Shown piece after piece: positions 46,142 to 54,379 of a stretch of DNA of 64,000 nucleotides. The translations under genes were made by a program, and so were the position numbers. Source of the stretch: Thalassoglobus sp. JC818 (lineage in GTDB: Bacteria; Planctomycetota; Planctomycetia; Planctomycetales; Planctomycetaceae); contig NZ_JBFEFI010000001.1 in assembly GCF_040717535.1 (NCBI RefSeq), positions 62,001-126,000 of the forward strand, given 5' to 3'. Position 1 is the stretch's first letter; every line of letters starts with the position of its first letter. The notes under the pieces were generated by a model. The model saw only the letters and a program-made list of their open reading frames with translations, was not told where the DNA came from and did not search any database.

Positions 46142-46852
46142 TTACTTCGTGCTATCTACTGTCTGCATTGCAGCGACGAGACGCATCAACTTTTCGCGGT
46201 CAAGCTTCTTGTTGGTTCGAACTCCGCTACAGAGATCAATTCCAAAAGGGCGCACTTCTTGGATGGCAGTTGCGACATTACCGGGATGTACCCCACCGGC
46301 TAGATAGACTGGTTTGGGAGAATGCTGAACGATCTGCTGACTAATGGCCCAGTCGTGAACTCGCCCGGTTCCTCCTAATTCCTGGATCTTAGCTAAAGGA
46401 TCTCCGGAGTCGAGAAGTAAAGCGTCGACGAAGGGAGCGAATTCAAGAGCTCTGTCGAGTGACTTCCAATCTCGCACATGAACCACCTGAACAATTCGAA
46501 CGTTCGGCAGCGACACACGAATTGGCTCGTAGATTGCGAAATCAATATCGTCATTGACGATCTGAACGGTGTTTACTCCGGTTCTTCGAACGTGATCGAT
46601 GATTGCGTCGGCCGTCCTTTCCTGCGTTAGCAGAAACGTCGCGACCCCAGGTGGAACAGTGGGAGCAATCGCGGCGATCAGTTCGTCGGGAATTGGTCCC
46701 GGACCACTTGGCATTGCTGCGACAAGTCCGAGGGCGTCCGCTCCGCATTCAGCCGCCAGGCGTGCCTCTTCGATCGATGAAATGCAGCAGACCTTCAGCC
46801 TCGTACGAAAGGGCTGTTTCACGTCAGGTTGTAAACGCGATGCTCCGTTCAT
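46142..46852 (-). CDS. phosphoribosylanthranilate isomerase-like (TrpF paralogue)
   Basis: 236-residue TIM barrel of the TrpF family. The catalytic Cys lies in LKVCCISS and the acid Asp in ALLLDSGDP; GGTGRVHDW and GGVHPGNVATAIQEV are family signatures. The usual QLHG and SPR segments are changed (VQIVNDD; SGPGP), and the phosphate-loop end reads GIDLCSGVRT. It is far from any tryptophan gene and lies in an operon with GNAT, MBL and SMR genes. This suggests a relative with a new substrate rather than the biosynthetic enzyme. Confidence 0.75.
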   Translation of the reverse strand: MNGASRLQPDVKQPFRTRLKVCCISSIEEARLAAECGADALGLVAAMPSGPGPIPDELIAAIAPTVPPGVATFLLTQERTADAIIDHVRRTGVNTVQIVNDDIDFAIYEPIRVSLPNVRIVQVVHVRDWKSLDRALEFAPFVDALLLDSGDPLAKIQELGGTGRVHDWAISQQIVQHSPKPVYLAGGVHPGNVATAIQEVRPFGIDLCSGVRTNKKLDREKLMRLVAAMQTVDSTK

Positions 46853-46856
46853 GTGC

Positions 46857-47702
46857 CTACGTTCCGGAAAATTTTGCGGTGAGCCACTTTTGGACTCCCG
46901 GTTTGGAATCTACCGGCTGTGCGGGAGCGACGCGAGAATCGCGATCATCGTTGGAGAAGTGCAGTTTTTCGCCATCCGCTGGAACAAGAACTTTTTCAGA
47001 GTATCCGTTTTTCTCCATAATCTGCGACAGATTCGCACGAGTCATGAGGCAGTGATCGATCGATTCAAGGTGGTTGAAAACAACCTTTCCCGGAGCGAGG
47101 CCGACCAACTCGATCAACTCTCGCTTGCTGAACATAAGGTCTTTCCCGACCCCAAAATTGGCGGTCCCAGCTGGAGCGACGATGACTTGTGGCTTCAAGC
47201 GAGCGATCGCATGTTTCACTCGGTCTGTCAGAACTGTATCCCCTGTGATATAGATGGTCGGTTCATCGGGAAGTGATAAGAAGTAGCCAGCGACGGGCCC
47301 CATCAGCCAACCGATCATTCCATGTCCGTGCGTCGCAGGGATCACTTCGACGGACAGGTCACCAGCATCCTCAACGATGTTCTGAGCATTCAAACCCTTA
47401 CGTCGGAGATTCGAGGCATCGATGCTACTGCACCAGACTTTGAGGCCACGAGCTTTTATCCAATCGATCGCTGGTGGGTCAATATGATCTGGATGCTCAT
47501 GAGTAATCAGCACCTCAGTCGCTGTCTCCATCAATTGCTCACTGCCAGCCGGCAACTCAGTCAACGGATTCTTCCGCCGCTCTCCACGAAAAAGTCGAAA
47601 ACCCGGAAGCACGCCAGCACTTGAAAACATCGGGTCGATTAGAATTCGATGCTCGCCGAGTTCAAGCAGGATGGTAGCGTTTCTGATTTGTGTAATCTGC
47701 AT
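46857..47702 (-). CDS. MBL-fold metallo-hydrolase
   Basis: 281-residue beta-lactamase-fold hydrolase: ATILLELGEHRILIDPMFSS, zinc ligands in ITHEHPDHID, His in IPATHGHGM, Asp in IYITGDTV, and a final His in FNHLESIDH. This is the UlaG/RNase Z-type layout used on lactones, phosphodiesters and similar bonds. It starts 6 bases after the SMR gene and ends 4 bases before the TrpF-like gene. Confidence 0.87.
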   Translation of the reverse strand: MQITQIRNATILLELGEHRILIDPMFSSAGVLPGFRLFRGERRKNPLTELPAGSEQLMETATEVLITHEHPDHIDPPAIDWIKARGLKVWCSSIDASNLRRKGLNAQNIVEDAGDLSVEVIPATHGHGMIGWLMGPVAGYFLSLPDEPTIYITGDTVLTDRVKHAIARLKPQVIVAPAGTANFGVGKDLMFSKRELIELVGLAPGKVVFNHLESIDHCLMTRANLSQIMEKNGYSEKVLVPADGEKLHFSNDDRDSRVAPAQPVDSKPGVQKWLTAKFSGT

Positions 47703-47708
47703 GATGAC

Positions 47709-48038
47709 TCAGTGTGAAACGCCGCTGAAATTCAGTCCCACGATTCCAACCAGAACCAGTACCAGCGAAATAACTTTGAGAGGATTGATCTGATCTCCGA
47801 ACATCATGACGCCGATGATCGCAAGCAGCGAAACTCCCAATCCTGACCAGGTCGCATAGACGGTGCTGAGAGGGAAGTGTCTCATAGCCACGCCGAGCAG
47901 AGCGAAACACGCAATGTAGAGAACGACAACACAGAACGAATATAAACCGCTGCGTTCATCTCCTTCAGAAGCCAGTTTGAGAAACGTCGTCCCAATTACT
48001 TCACAAACAATTGAACTTAACAGCCACAGCCATCCCAT
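47709..48038 (-). CDS. SMR family small multidrug transporter
   Basis: 109-residue four-helix membrane protein of the EmrE/SugE type. The essential glutamate is Glu13 in SIVCEVIGTTFLKLA; STVYATWSGLGVSLLAIIG is the TM3 signature. It works as a dimer exchanging protons for cationic drugs or guanidinium-like compounds. It is the first gene of the minus-strand operon with MBL, TrpF-like and GNAT genes; a GAAGAG site precedes the ATG. Confidence 0.92.
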   Translation of the reverse strand: MGWLWLLSSIVCEVIGTTFLKLASEGDERSGLYSFCVVVLYIACFALLGVAMRHFPLSTVYATWSGLGVSLLAIIGVMMFGDQINPLKVISLVLVLVGIVGLNFSGVSH

Positions 48039-48230
48039 ATCTCTTCAACTCCGAATCGCCCATCCAATCTGGTCTCAAAGAGATCGTAATAGATCATGTT
48101 CATCGAATCTCTGCACTCGCCGAAACTCAATTCTTACGATGAGTGTGAGATTGCTTACAAGTTTCTCAAGATGAAGGATCTTCCAGCGTCAAGCTGCGAG
48201 AGATTCAGAGAGGTAAGAGACAATACTCAA

Positions 48231-48740
48231 TTAGGCTTCACCGCGACCGGGGTATTCGTTCTCGATGATGTACTTGAACCCGGAGATCAATTCATCGATG
48301 CCGGGCCGAGTGAACGGCATTGTTTGAATCGATGCAGCGTAGAGTTCGCCATTGGGGCGTACAATGAAGAGCCCCGGCTCGCTGAAGATCTCAGGCTCTG
48401 CGGATTTGATGGCTTTCGAAACGTAAAGCCCCCACTCGCGGGCCTTCTCGATTGTCAAACCGTAGCCAACGGGTAGATTCTCAATCTTCCATTCGTCCTT
48501 GCTGCGAGTCGCTCGTTCCTCAGAGTCGCTGCTGATCGCGACCGCGTAGATTCCCATCGCTTTGAGTTCACCAACTTTTCGATCGATGCTGCGGAGATAC
48601 GTCTTGCAAATCGGACAGTGAAGGCCGCGATAGAAGAAGACGAAGGTAAAGTTCTCAGGCTGCTGATCAGCGAGAGTCCATTCTGAACCGCCAACAGTTT
48701 TCACTGACAGCTCCGGAACTTGAGTTTGAGGCTTAACCAT
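48231..48740 (-). CDS. peroxiredoxin-like thioredoxin-fold protein (AhpC/TSA family)
   Basis: 169 residues: FFYRGLHCPICKTYL holds a CxxC pair at the peroxiredoxin active site, followed by AVAISSDSEERA and the C-terminal IVRPNGELYAASIQTMPF. The CPIC motif and the RGLHCP context are those of the peroxiredoxin-like (Prx-like 2) branch; it would reduce peroxides or act as a thiol oxidoreductase. A GAGGAAG site lies 9 bases before the ATG. It stands 90 bases downstream of the alcohol dehydrogenase on the same strand. Confidence 0.87.
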   Translation of the reverse strand: MVKPQTQVPELSVKTVGGSEWTLADQQPENFTFVFFYRGLHCPICKTYLRSIDRKVGELKAMGIYAVAISSDSEERATRSKDEWKIENLPVGYGLTIEKAREWGLYVSKAIKSAEPEIFSEPGLFIVRPNGELYAASIQTMPFTRPGIDELISGFKYIIENEYPGRGEA

Positions 48741-48829
48741 TAATGAACTTCCTCTTCACAGATTCATACGAATGAAGTGATTTAGTTTCGCGGCCAACTC
48801 AAGTTCCGATTGACAGCACCGCTAGCAAC

Positions 48830-49837
48830 TCAGTCACGATCAAGCACGATGCGGAAACGTGCTTTCCCACTGCGAAGTCGCTCGAAGGCATCATTGACTT
48901 TGCTCATGGGAAAGTGCTCGGTGACAGGGGCGATGTTGTGTCTCGCAGCGAAGTCAAGCATCTTGCGAATCACAACAGGCGGTCCAACCGGCGATGACCC
49001 GACGGACAGATTCTTAAACATCATGTGAGGAAGAACATTGACATCCAAAGGTTGGGTCACTGCCCCAGGAAGCTGCAAACTTCCATGCGGTTTCAGAGTG
49101 GCCAGAATCGCATTCCAGTCGAGCGGGACGTTGACTGTTGATAGAACGAGATCGAAGCGACCTGCAGCCTTTTTGATCGCAGAAGGATCGCGCGAGTTCA
49201 CCGTGTCATGGGCTCCCATGTCGAGAGCTTCTTGAACTTTAGATTCGGAAGTGAAGGCTGTGACATGACATCCCCATGCCTTCGCAAACTTCAATCCAAG
49301 GTGACCGAGTCCTCCGATCCCCACGACGGCGACGCTGTCCGTCGGTTTCAGATTTGACTGAAACATCGGGTTGAACATCGCGATCCCGCCACACATCAGG
49401 GGTCCCGCTTCCGCCGCATCAAGTCCGTCCGGGATCTTGACAACGCTGGCGGCTTCAGCCCGAACAGTGTCAGCGAATCCACCGTGACGCCCCGCGATCG
49501 TCGGTTGAGCCTTACCACACAGATTGTGATTGCCGCTCATGCATTGATCACACACCATGCAATATCCCGAGTGCCACCCAAGACCGACTCGATCTCCAAC
49601 CTTCAAGTGGGAAACATGGTCGCCGACCGCCTTCACTCTTCCGACAACCTCATGTCCAGGCACCAATGGGAACCGTGTCATCCTCCATTCATTATCGACC
49701 ATGCTAAGGTCACTGTGACAGATTCCGCATGATTCAACGTCGATGTCGACCTGAGTGGCGTCGATCTCCCCCAATTCAAATTCAAAGGGCTCAAATTCTC
49801 CTTCGGCTTTGGAAACAGCATAAGCTTTGACGTTCAT
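48830..49837 (-). CDS. zinc-dependent NADP alcohol dehydrogenase (YahK/CAD-like)
   Basis: 335-residue enzyme: catalytic zinc site CGICHSD and GHEVVGRV, structural zinc cysteines in [15 protein letters not shown], Rossmann [17 protein letters not shown], and [10 protein letters not shown]. It matches broad-specificity aldehyde reductases of the YahK/cinnamyl alcohol dehydrogenase group, which detoxify aldehydes. It is divergent from a TetR gene across about 350 bases containing TetR-type palindromes, and is the obvious candidate target. Confidence 0.92.
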   Translation of the reverse strand: MNVKAYAVSKAEGEFEPFEFELGEIDATQVDIDVESCGICHSDLSMVDNEWRMTRFPLVPGHEVVGRVKAVGDHVSHLKVGDRVGLGWHSGYCMVCDQCMSGNHNLCGKAQPTIAGRHGGFADTVRAEAASVVKIPDGLDAAEAGPLMCGGIAMFNPMFQSNLKPTDSVAVVGIGGLGHLGLKFAKAWGCHVTAFTSESKVQEALDMGAHDTVNSRDPSAIKKAAGRFDLVLSTVNVPLDWNAILATLKPHGSLQLPGAVTQPLDVNVLPHMMFKNLSVGSSPVGPPVVIRKMLDFAARHNIAPVTEHFPMSKVNDAFERLRSGKARFRIVLDRD

Positions 49838-50038
49838 TGTACTCGATCCCTTCGACAGATTTTGTGACCTTCAAACATCACTACAAGTTCGTAGTCCGGG
49901 ACATAGAATTGACAACGTCGAATCTGCGAAATGACGTAATCATTGTCGAACGAGCGGATCGACCTCTGATTCACAATTCCCAAAACTCTTCGCATTATGA
50001 ACTCACGGTAATTGCTCAAATTCTTACCCTGGCACAGC

Positions 50039-50054
50039 AACCGACCAATCGGTT
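50039..50054. promoter_or_regulatory. palindrome, possible TetR site near the dehydrogenase
   Basis: AACCGA-CCAA-TCGGTT (perfect 6-bp arms). It contains ACCAATCGGTT, also present in the TetR operator candidate at 20481-20502. It lies about 200 bases upstream of the dehydrogenase start and 135 bases before the TetR start. Confidence 0.45.
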
Positions 50055-50165
50055 GGTAGCCTACGCATCCTCCGGCCGCAGATCAACGAAAAACTCCTAC
50101 CTTTCCGGAAAACCAACTCCTCAATGCCTACGTCAACTGAATCCATTCGAGAGTCTTGCCTTCAA

Positions 50166-50181
50166 CCTACCGGCTGGTAGG
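50166..50181. promoter_or_regulatory. TetR operator candidate at regulator start
   Basis: CCTACC-GGCT-GGTAGG is a perfect palindrome ending 8 bases before the TetR start codon; the typical shape and position for autorepression. It also overlaps the region where the ribosome site would be. Confidence 0.55.
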
Positions 50182-50189
50182 ATCACTTC

Positions 50190-50750
50190 ATGAAAGAGAA
50201 ATTGCTTGATGCAGCCGAATCACTTGTTCAAAGTCGTGGCCTGAATGCCGTTACGTTTCAGGACATTGCCGACGCGGTTGGACTGCGCAAGCCCAGCGTG
50301 TTCCACCACATCAGGAACAAGGAGGAACTCGTCGATGCGTTGATCGATCGATGCAGCACGAAACATGGCCCCCAGTATATGGAGATTGTCGAGAAGGACA
50401 CTTCCGCTCCTGAGAAGCTGCGACAAGTCGCGAAAGTCTTTGAAACAGGCTTGAAACAAGACCGCCCGTGCCTCCTCGCTTCACTCGGCGGCGCAGCAGA
50501 TGCTTTAACTCCAACGGCATTGGCTAAACTGAAGCAAGCTGCGGAAGCAGCGACCGGACGCTTCGCAATGATCTTCATTCAAGGCCGAAAAGAAGAGACA
50601 CTCGATTTCGAAGGAACGCCAGAAAATGCAGCACTCGCCTTCTTCGCGATGATGCAGGGGTTGCAAACCCTATGTCGAGTCAAAGGAGACACCCGAGCCT
50701 TCAAAAGAGCTGCCGCGGCCTACATCGATTCGATCGTCGTTAAGCACTGA
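50190..50750 (+). CDS. TetR/AcrR family repressor
   Basis: 186-residue TetR regulator starting MKEKLLDAAESLVQSRGLNA, with HTH FQDIADAVGLRKPSVFHHIR and a ligand domain around GLKQDRPCLLASLGGAADAL; the layout resembles NemR/AcuR-like regulators that sense electrophiles or aldehydes. It is divergent from the alcohol dehydrogenase and has a palindrome at its start. It likely controls both. Confidence 0.9.
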   Translation: MKEKLLDAAESLVQSRGLNAVTFQDIADAVGLRKPSVFHHIRNKEELVDALIDRCSTKHGPQYMEIVEKDTSAPEKLRQVAKVFETGLKQDRPCLLASLGGAADALTPTALAKLKQAAEAATGRFAMIFIQGRKEETLDFEGTPENAALAFFAMMQGLQTLCRVKGDTRAFKRAAAAYIDSIVVKH

Positions 50751-50972
50751 CATCTCGGTCTCAATCAGAATGTGACCATTCGACTCGTCTCAGTTTTTCT
50801 GAAGATGATGAGCACTTCCTGTGCTTATTCGTCTGACTCTGCCAAATTGACGAGAGCTGAAAGCGATCTTTAGAATCAATCGACTCCCTCTCCACTGGCA
50901 GAAACAATTGTCTAGGTGGAGTGGTTGTCGCGCGAAGAAACGTCTTTTCAGTTCCAATATGAAAGTCCGTCG

Positions 50973-52379
50973 ATGAGAGTCATTCTTGCTGCGCTCGTAC
51001 TCTTGTCCTCTCTTTTCTATCCGCTGACGGGGGCCATGGCAGCGGAAAAGCCGAACATCCTGTTCATCTTCGCAGACGACTGGGGCTGGGGCGATTTGAG
51101 TTGTCACGGTCACCCCTATGTGAAGACTCCCAACATCGACCGGCTGGCCGAAGAAGGGACCGATTTTCATCGCTTTACGGTTGCCAGCGGTGTTTGTTCT
51201 CCGAGCCGCACAGCAGTCATGACCGGGCACTTTCCCGCCCGCTACAACATTGACGGTCACTTCGCCTGGGTGCCGAGTAACGCAAAGCGGAACATGCCCG
51301 ATTGGCTTTCGCCAAAGGCCCCTCTGCTTCCGAGAATGCTCCAAGACGCAGGTTACGCAACTGCACACTTCGGAAAATGGCATCTTGCCAATGACATGAT
51401 CCCTGACTCACCAACGCCCGATGTCTATGGCTATGATCGGTACGGAGTCTTTAACTGTTCCGGCGAGCAGATGCCTGTTCATGAAGACGCAATGCACACC
51501 GTGCAATTCATCGAAGAATCTGTGCGAGATGAAAAGCCTTTCTTCGTCAACCTGTGGCTGCATGAACCCCACACTCCATTTCATACCGTCCCAAAATACG
51601 AGTGGCGATTTCGACACATTGAGGACCGAGCAGCTCAAATCTATGCGTCGGTCCTTTCTCACGCCGACGATCGCATTGGAGAAGTTCTGGATGCTTTAGA
51701 CCGCCTCGGTGTGACCGAGAACACACTTGTCATTTTCAGCTCCGATAACGGTCCCGCACGAGATTCGAACGAAGCAGACTTGACACTCAGTTACGACACA
51801 GCAACCGGAGCCGGTTGGGGAATCGCCGCGTCGAAAGGCATCACGGGTGGTCGTCGAGGATTCAAAGCCTCTCTCTTCGAAGGAGGTGTCGGCGTTCCTT
51901 TCATCGCACGCTGGCCGGGAACAATTGCCGCTGGGAAAGTCGACGATCGGTCTCTCATCTCAGCGGTCGATCTCCTACCGACCTTCTGCGAAATCACCGG
52001 TGCCGAATTTCCGATCGGATATCAACCCGATGGTGTCAGCCAGGTCTCCGTCCTCTTAGGAACTCCAGCTCCGGAGCGTGAGAAGCCATTGTTCTGGAAA
52101 TACCCATCACGCTGGCCAGCAGCAAAGAATCGTCCTGATCACTGGGTTTCATATGCTGTTGTTTCGAAGAACTGGAAACTGGTCAGTAACGCTGATGGAA
52201 GTCACGTCGAGCTCTACGACATCGCGGCCAGCCCGCTTGAACGAACAGATGTCAAACAGTCAAACGCTGATGTCGTCATCGAACTCAAGAAGCAACTTGA
52301 GGACTGGCAAGCGACTCTGCCAGATCATCCGACGGGTGATGTCTTCTCGGAAGAGCGCAAGTCACTGACTCAGGAGTGA
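50973..52379 (+). CDS. sulfatase 7 (type I, separate locus)
   Basis: 468-residue secreted sulfatase with a signal peptide (ILAALVLLSSLFYPLTGAMA), metal pair in FIFADDWGWGDLSC, Cys75 in VCSPSR, GKWHLAND, and IFSSDNGPARDSNEADL. I start at the ATG at 50973, where the signal peptide begins; an in-frame GTG at 50916 adds an unlikely 19 residues. It lies 222 bases after the TetR gene, away from the sulfatase operon, so probably has its own promoter and a different substrate. Confidence 0.92.
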   Translation: MRVILAALVLLSSLFYPLTGAMAAEKPNILFIFADDWGWGDLSCHGHPYVKTPNIDRLAEEGTDFHRFTVASGVCSPSRTAVMTGHFPARYNIDGHFAWVPSNAKRNMPDWLSPKAPLLPRMLQDAGYATAHFGKWHLANDMIPDSPTPDVYGYDRYGVFNCSGEQMPVHEDAMHTVQFIEESVRDEKPFFVNLWLHEPHTPFHTVPKYEWRFRHIEDRAAQIYASVLSHADDRIGEVLDALDRLGVTENTLVIFSSDNGPARDSNEADLTLSYDTATGAGWGIAASKGITGGRRGFKASLFEGGVGVPFIARWPGTIAAGKVDDRSLISAVDLLPTFCEITGAEFPIGYQPDGVSQVSVLLGTPAPEREKPLFWKYPSRWPAAKNRPDHWVSYAVVSKNWKLVSNADGSHVELYDIAASPLERTDVKQSNADVVIELKKQLEDWQATLPDHPTGDVFSEERKSLTQE

Positions 52380-52562
52380 AGTACTGAATCAGCCCATCGC
52401 AACTCTCGCTACACAGATACGGACTTGAGCCTCTACACTAAGCCGTTCCTCGAATGCGACTTCTCGAAAAATTCGCGTGCAGTGTGCGATTTCGTCACCC
52501 AAACGCAGTAAAGTTCCCGCAAACGATTCAGCCCCAGCTTCGTGAAGACCAAAGGATTTGTT

Positions 52563-53702
52563 GTGACAGAGAATGCCATAGAGAAGTTCAGCCTCAAAGA
52601 CCAACTTTTCAATTCCGAACGAGTCAATTACCTCGCTGATCTTTTCGTGGCTGCTGACCCGCAATTCGACAAAAACAACTTCGTTCGACGGGCGATGGAT
52701 GGACTGACGAAACTCGAGTTGAAACAACGAATCGTTCACCTTGCGAGCACTCTTGAGAACTTTGTCTCGGATGATTTTCGAATAGCAACGCAACAAATCA
52801 CAGCTGCACTTCCGCCACAGTTGGACCCATCCAAATCCGACAACGACTTCGGTGACTTCATCTTCGCACCGCTGGGAGAGTATGTCGTCCGAAATGGGTT
52901 GAGAAAGAAAGACGTCAAAGTCTCGCTACGAACTCTAAAGCAGTTAACCATGCGGTTTTCGATGGAGGACGCAATCCGCTCCTTTATCAATGAGCATACT
53001 GAAGTCACGATGACCGAATTAGCCAAGTGGGCGAAGGACCGCAATTACCATGTGAGACGACTTGCGAGTGAAGGAACTCGTCCCCGATTGCCATGGTCCG
53101 GCCGACTCGTGATTCCTCACACATCAGCAATCCCGATCCTTGACACACTCCATGCAGATCCCACGCGGTATGTCACTCGCTCTGTTGCCAATCACCTGAA
53201 TGATATCGCCAAGTCGGAACCCTCGGTGGTAATTGAGACATTAACTCGCTGGCGAGAACTTGCGATTCAGGACGACAAAGAACTGGACTGGATGACCAAA
53301 CACGCCCTGCGAACTCTGATTAAGAAAGGAGATCCGAAGGCTCTCGAAGTCTTAGGCTTTCGTTCGAATCCCAAGGTGGAAGTCAAGCAGTTTCAACTCG
53401 AACGTCAAGCGATCAAGTTCGGTGAAGCGGTTGAGTTCTCTTTTGACGTCTCTGCTCTCCGAGACGAACGAGTTCTCATCGACTATGTAATCGACTTCAT
53501 GAAGTCCAATGGGACCACCAATCCCAAGGTCTACAAACTCCTTCACCTGGATCTGAAAAAGGGATCAACTGTTCCAATCCAAAAGAAGCACGTCCTCAAA
53601 GCAAATGCGACGACTTACAAACTCTACCCAGGAACTCACGGACTCACGCTGCAAGTCAACGGCCAGTCAATGGGCCAACTCTCTTTTGAACTTAGCAAGT
53701 AG
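52563..53702 (+). CDS. AlkC-type DNA alkylation repair glycosylase with Ig-like tail
   Basis: 379 residues. HEAT-like repeats of the AlkC/AlkD family (about 20-270; LTKLELKQRIVHLASTLENF, HVRRLASEGTRPRLPW, ADPTRYVTRSVANHLNDI) excise cationic alkyl bases such as N3-methyladenine without base flipping. The last 100 residues (FQLERQAIKFGEAVEFSFDV ... TVPIQKKHVLKANATTY ... LTLQVNGQSMGQLSFEL) have Ig-like strand pattern, as in the AlkC-beta group. AAAGGA sits 6 bases before the GTG at 52563, which I take as the start. Stands alone after sulfatase 7. Confidence 0.85.
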   Translation: MTENAIEKFSLKDQLFNSERVNYLADLFVAADPQFDKNNFVRRAMDGLTKLELKQRIVHLASTLENFVSDDFRIATQQITAALPPQLDPSKSDNDFGDFIFAPLGEYVVRNGLRKKDVKVSLRTLKQLTMRFSMEDAIRSFINEHTEVTMTELAKWAKDRNYHVRRLASEGTRPRLPWSGRLVIPHTSAIPILDTLHADPTRYVTRSVANHLNDIAKSEPSVVIETLTRWRELAIQDDKELDWMTKHALRTLIKKGDPKALEVLGFRSNPKVEVKQFQLERQAIKFGEAVEFSFDVSALRDERVLIDYVIDFMKSNGTTNPKVYKLLHLDLKKGSTVPIQKKHVLKANATTYKLYPGTHGLTLQVNGQSMGQLSFELSK

Positions 53703-53745
53703 ATCGAGACGCCGCTCATGTCGTCATTCTATCCGATGTGTAAAA

Positions 53746-54204
53746 TCACTCCGAGATCAAGACGATACTGTTGAGTTCGATCGTGGGATTGGATCGATGC
53801 GACTTCAACCTGTTGAGCTGATCGGACGTCAATCGACACCCACGTAAATTGAGATGCGCCAGATTCGGAAGATTTAAAATGGCTTGAATGTCTGATTCGA
53901 CGAAGCAGATGCAAATCAGATTCAACTCTTCAATTTCTTTGCGAGTTGACAGCCATTCGGCCAACTCATCGGCGGGCCCGTATCCTTCGAAATAGACGAT
54001 TTTGGTGCCGCATGGTTTCGGAGATTTTTCCAGACGACCTGCTTCTATCAGTCGAATGTTGATACAGACACTCTCTGCAGAAGAGCGACCAGTCAAGGGA
54101 GAGTCTTGCTTTGCAGAGAGACTCCTAGCTAAGCCCGCTGTCCATAACGAAAACACCAGCCCAAGCAGCATCAGCATTCGCTTGCGTTTGATCAACACCG
54201 TCAT
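53746..54204 (-). CDS. small exported leucine-rich-repeat protein
   Basis: 152 residues: a signal-like N-terminus (MLMLLGLVFSLWTAGLARSL) followed by one and a half LRR units (EIEELNLICICFVESDIQAI, NLPNLAHLNLRGCRLTSDQL). No catalytic motif. LRR fragments of this kind are common in planctomycetes. It lies 175 bases downstream of the amidohydrolase, with a hairpin between. Confidence 0.65.
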   Translation of the reverse strand: MTVLIKRKRMLMLLGLVFSLWTAGLARSLSAKQDSPLTGRSSAESVCINIRLIEAGRLEKSPKPCGTKIVYFEGYGPADELAEWLSTRKEIEELNLICICFVESDIQAILNLPNLAHLNLRGCRLTSDQLNRLKSHRSNPTIELNSIVLISE

Positions 54205-54311
54205 TGACTCCTAGTCGAGGGGCGAGTCATCCTCCTTGAAGATAAAATGCGGGTTTCTTCAATGATTGCCGCTGCTGACTGTGTTCGGCTGCCCAAAACA
54301 CAACCAACCGT

Positions 54312-54330
54312 CATGCACATCTTGTGCATG
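54312..54330. repeat. 19-bp perfect hairpin/palindrome
   Basis: CATGCACA-TCT-TGTGCATG lies between the amidohydrolase stop and the LRR-protein start. No T-run, so it may be an operator or a weak terminator for the amidohydrolase. Confidence 0.35.
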
Positions 54331-54379
54331 TAACACAGGTGTACGCGATCAATTCCGCAGCGTCAAGTCGGTCGCATTC

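Larger units (their letters stand above)
49838..50189. other. divergent intergenic region, dehydrogenase / TetR
   Basis: About 350 bases with two palindromes (listed separately) and no gene. Promoters for both divergent genes should lie here. Confidence 0.5.
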
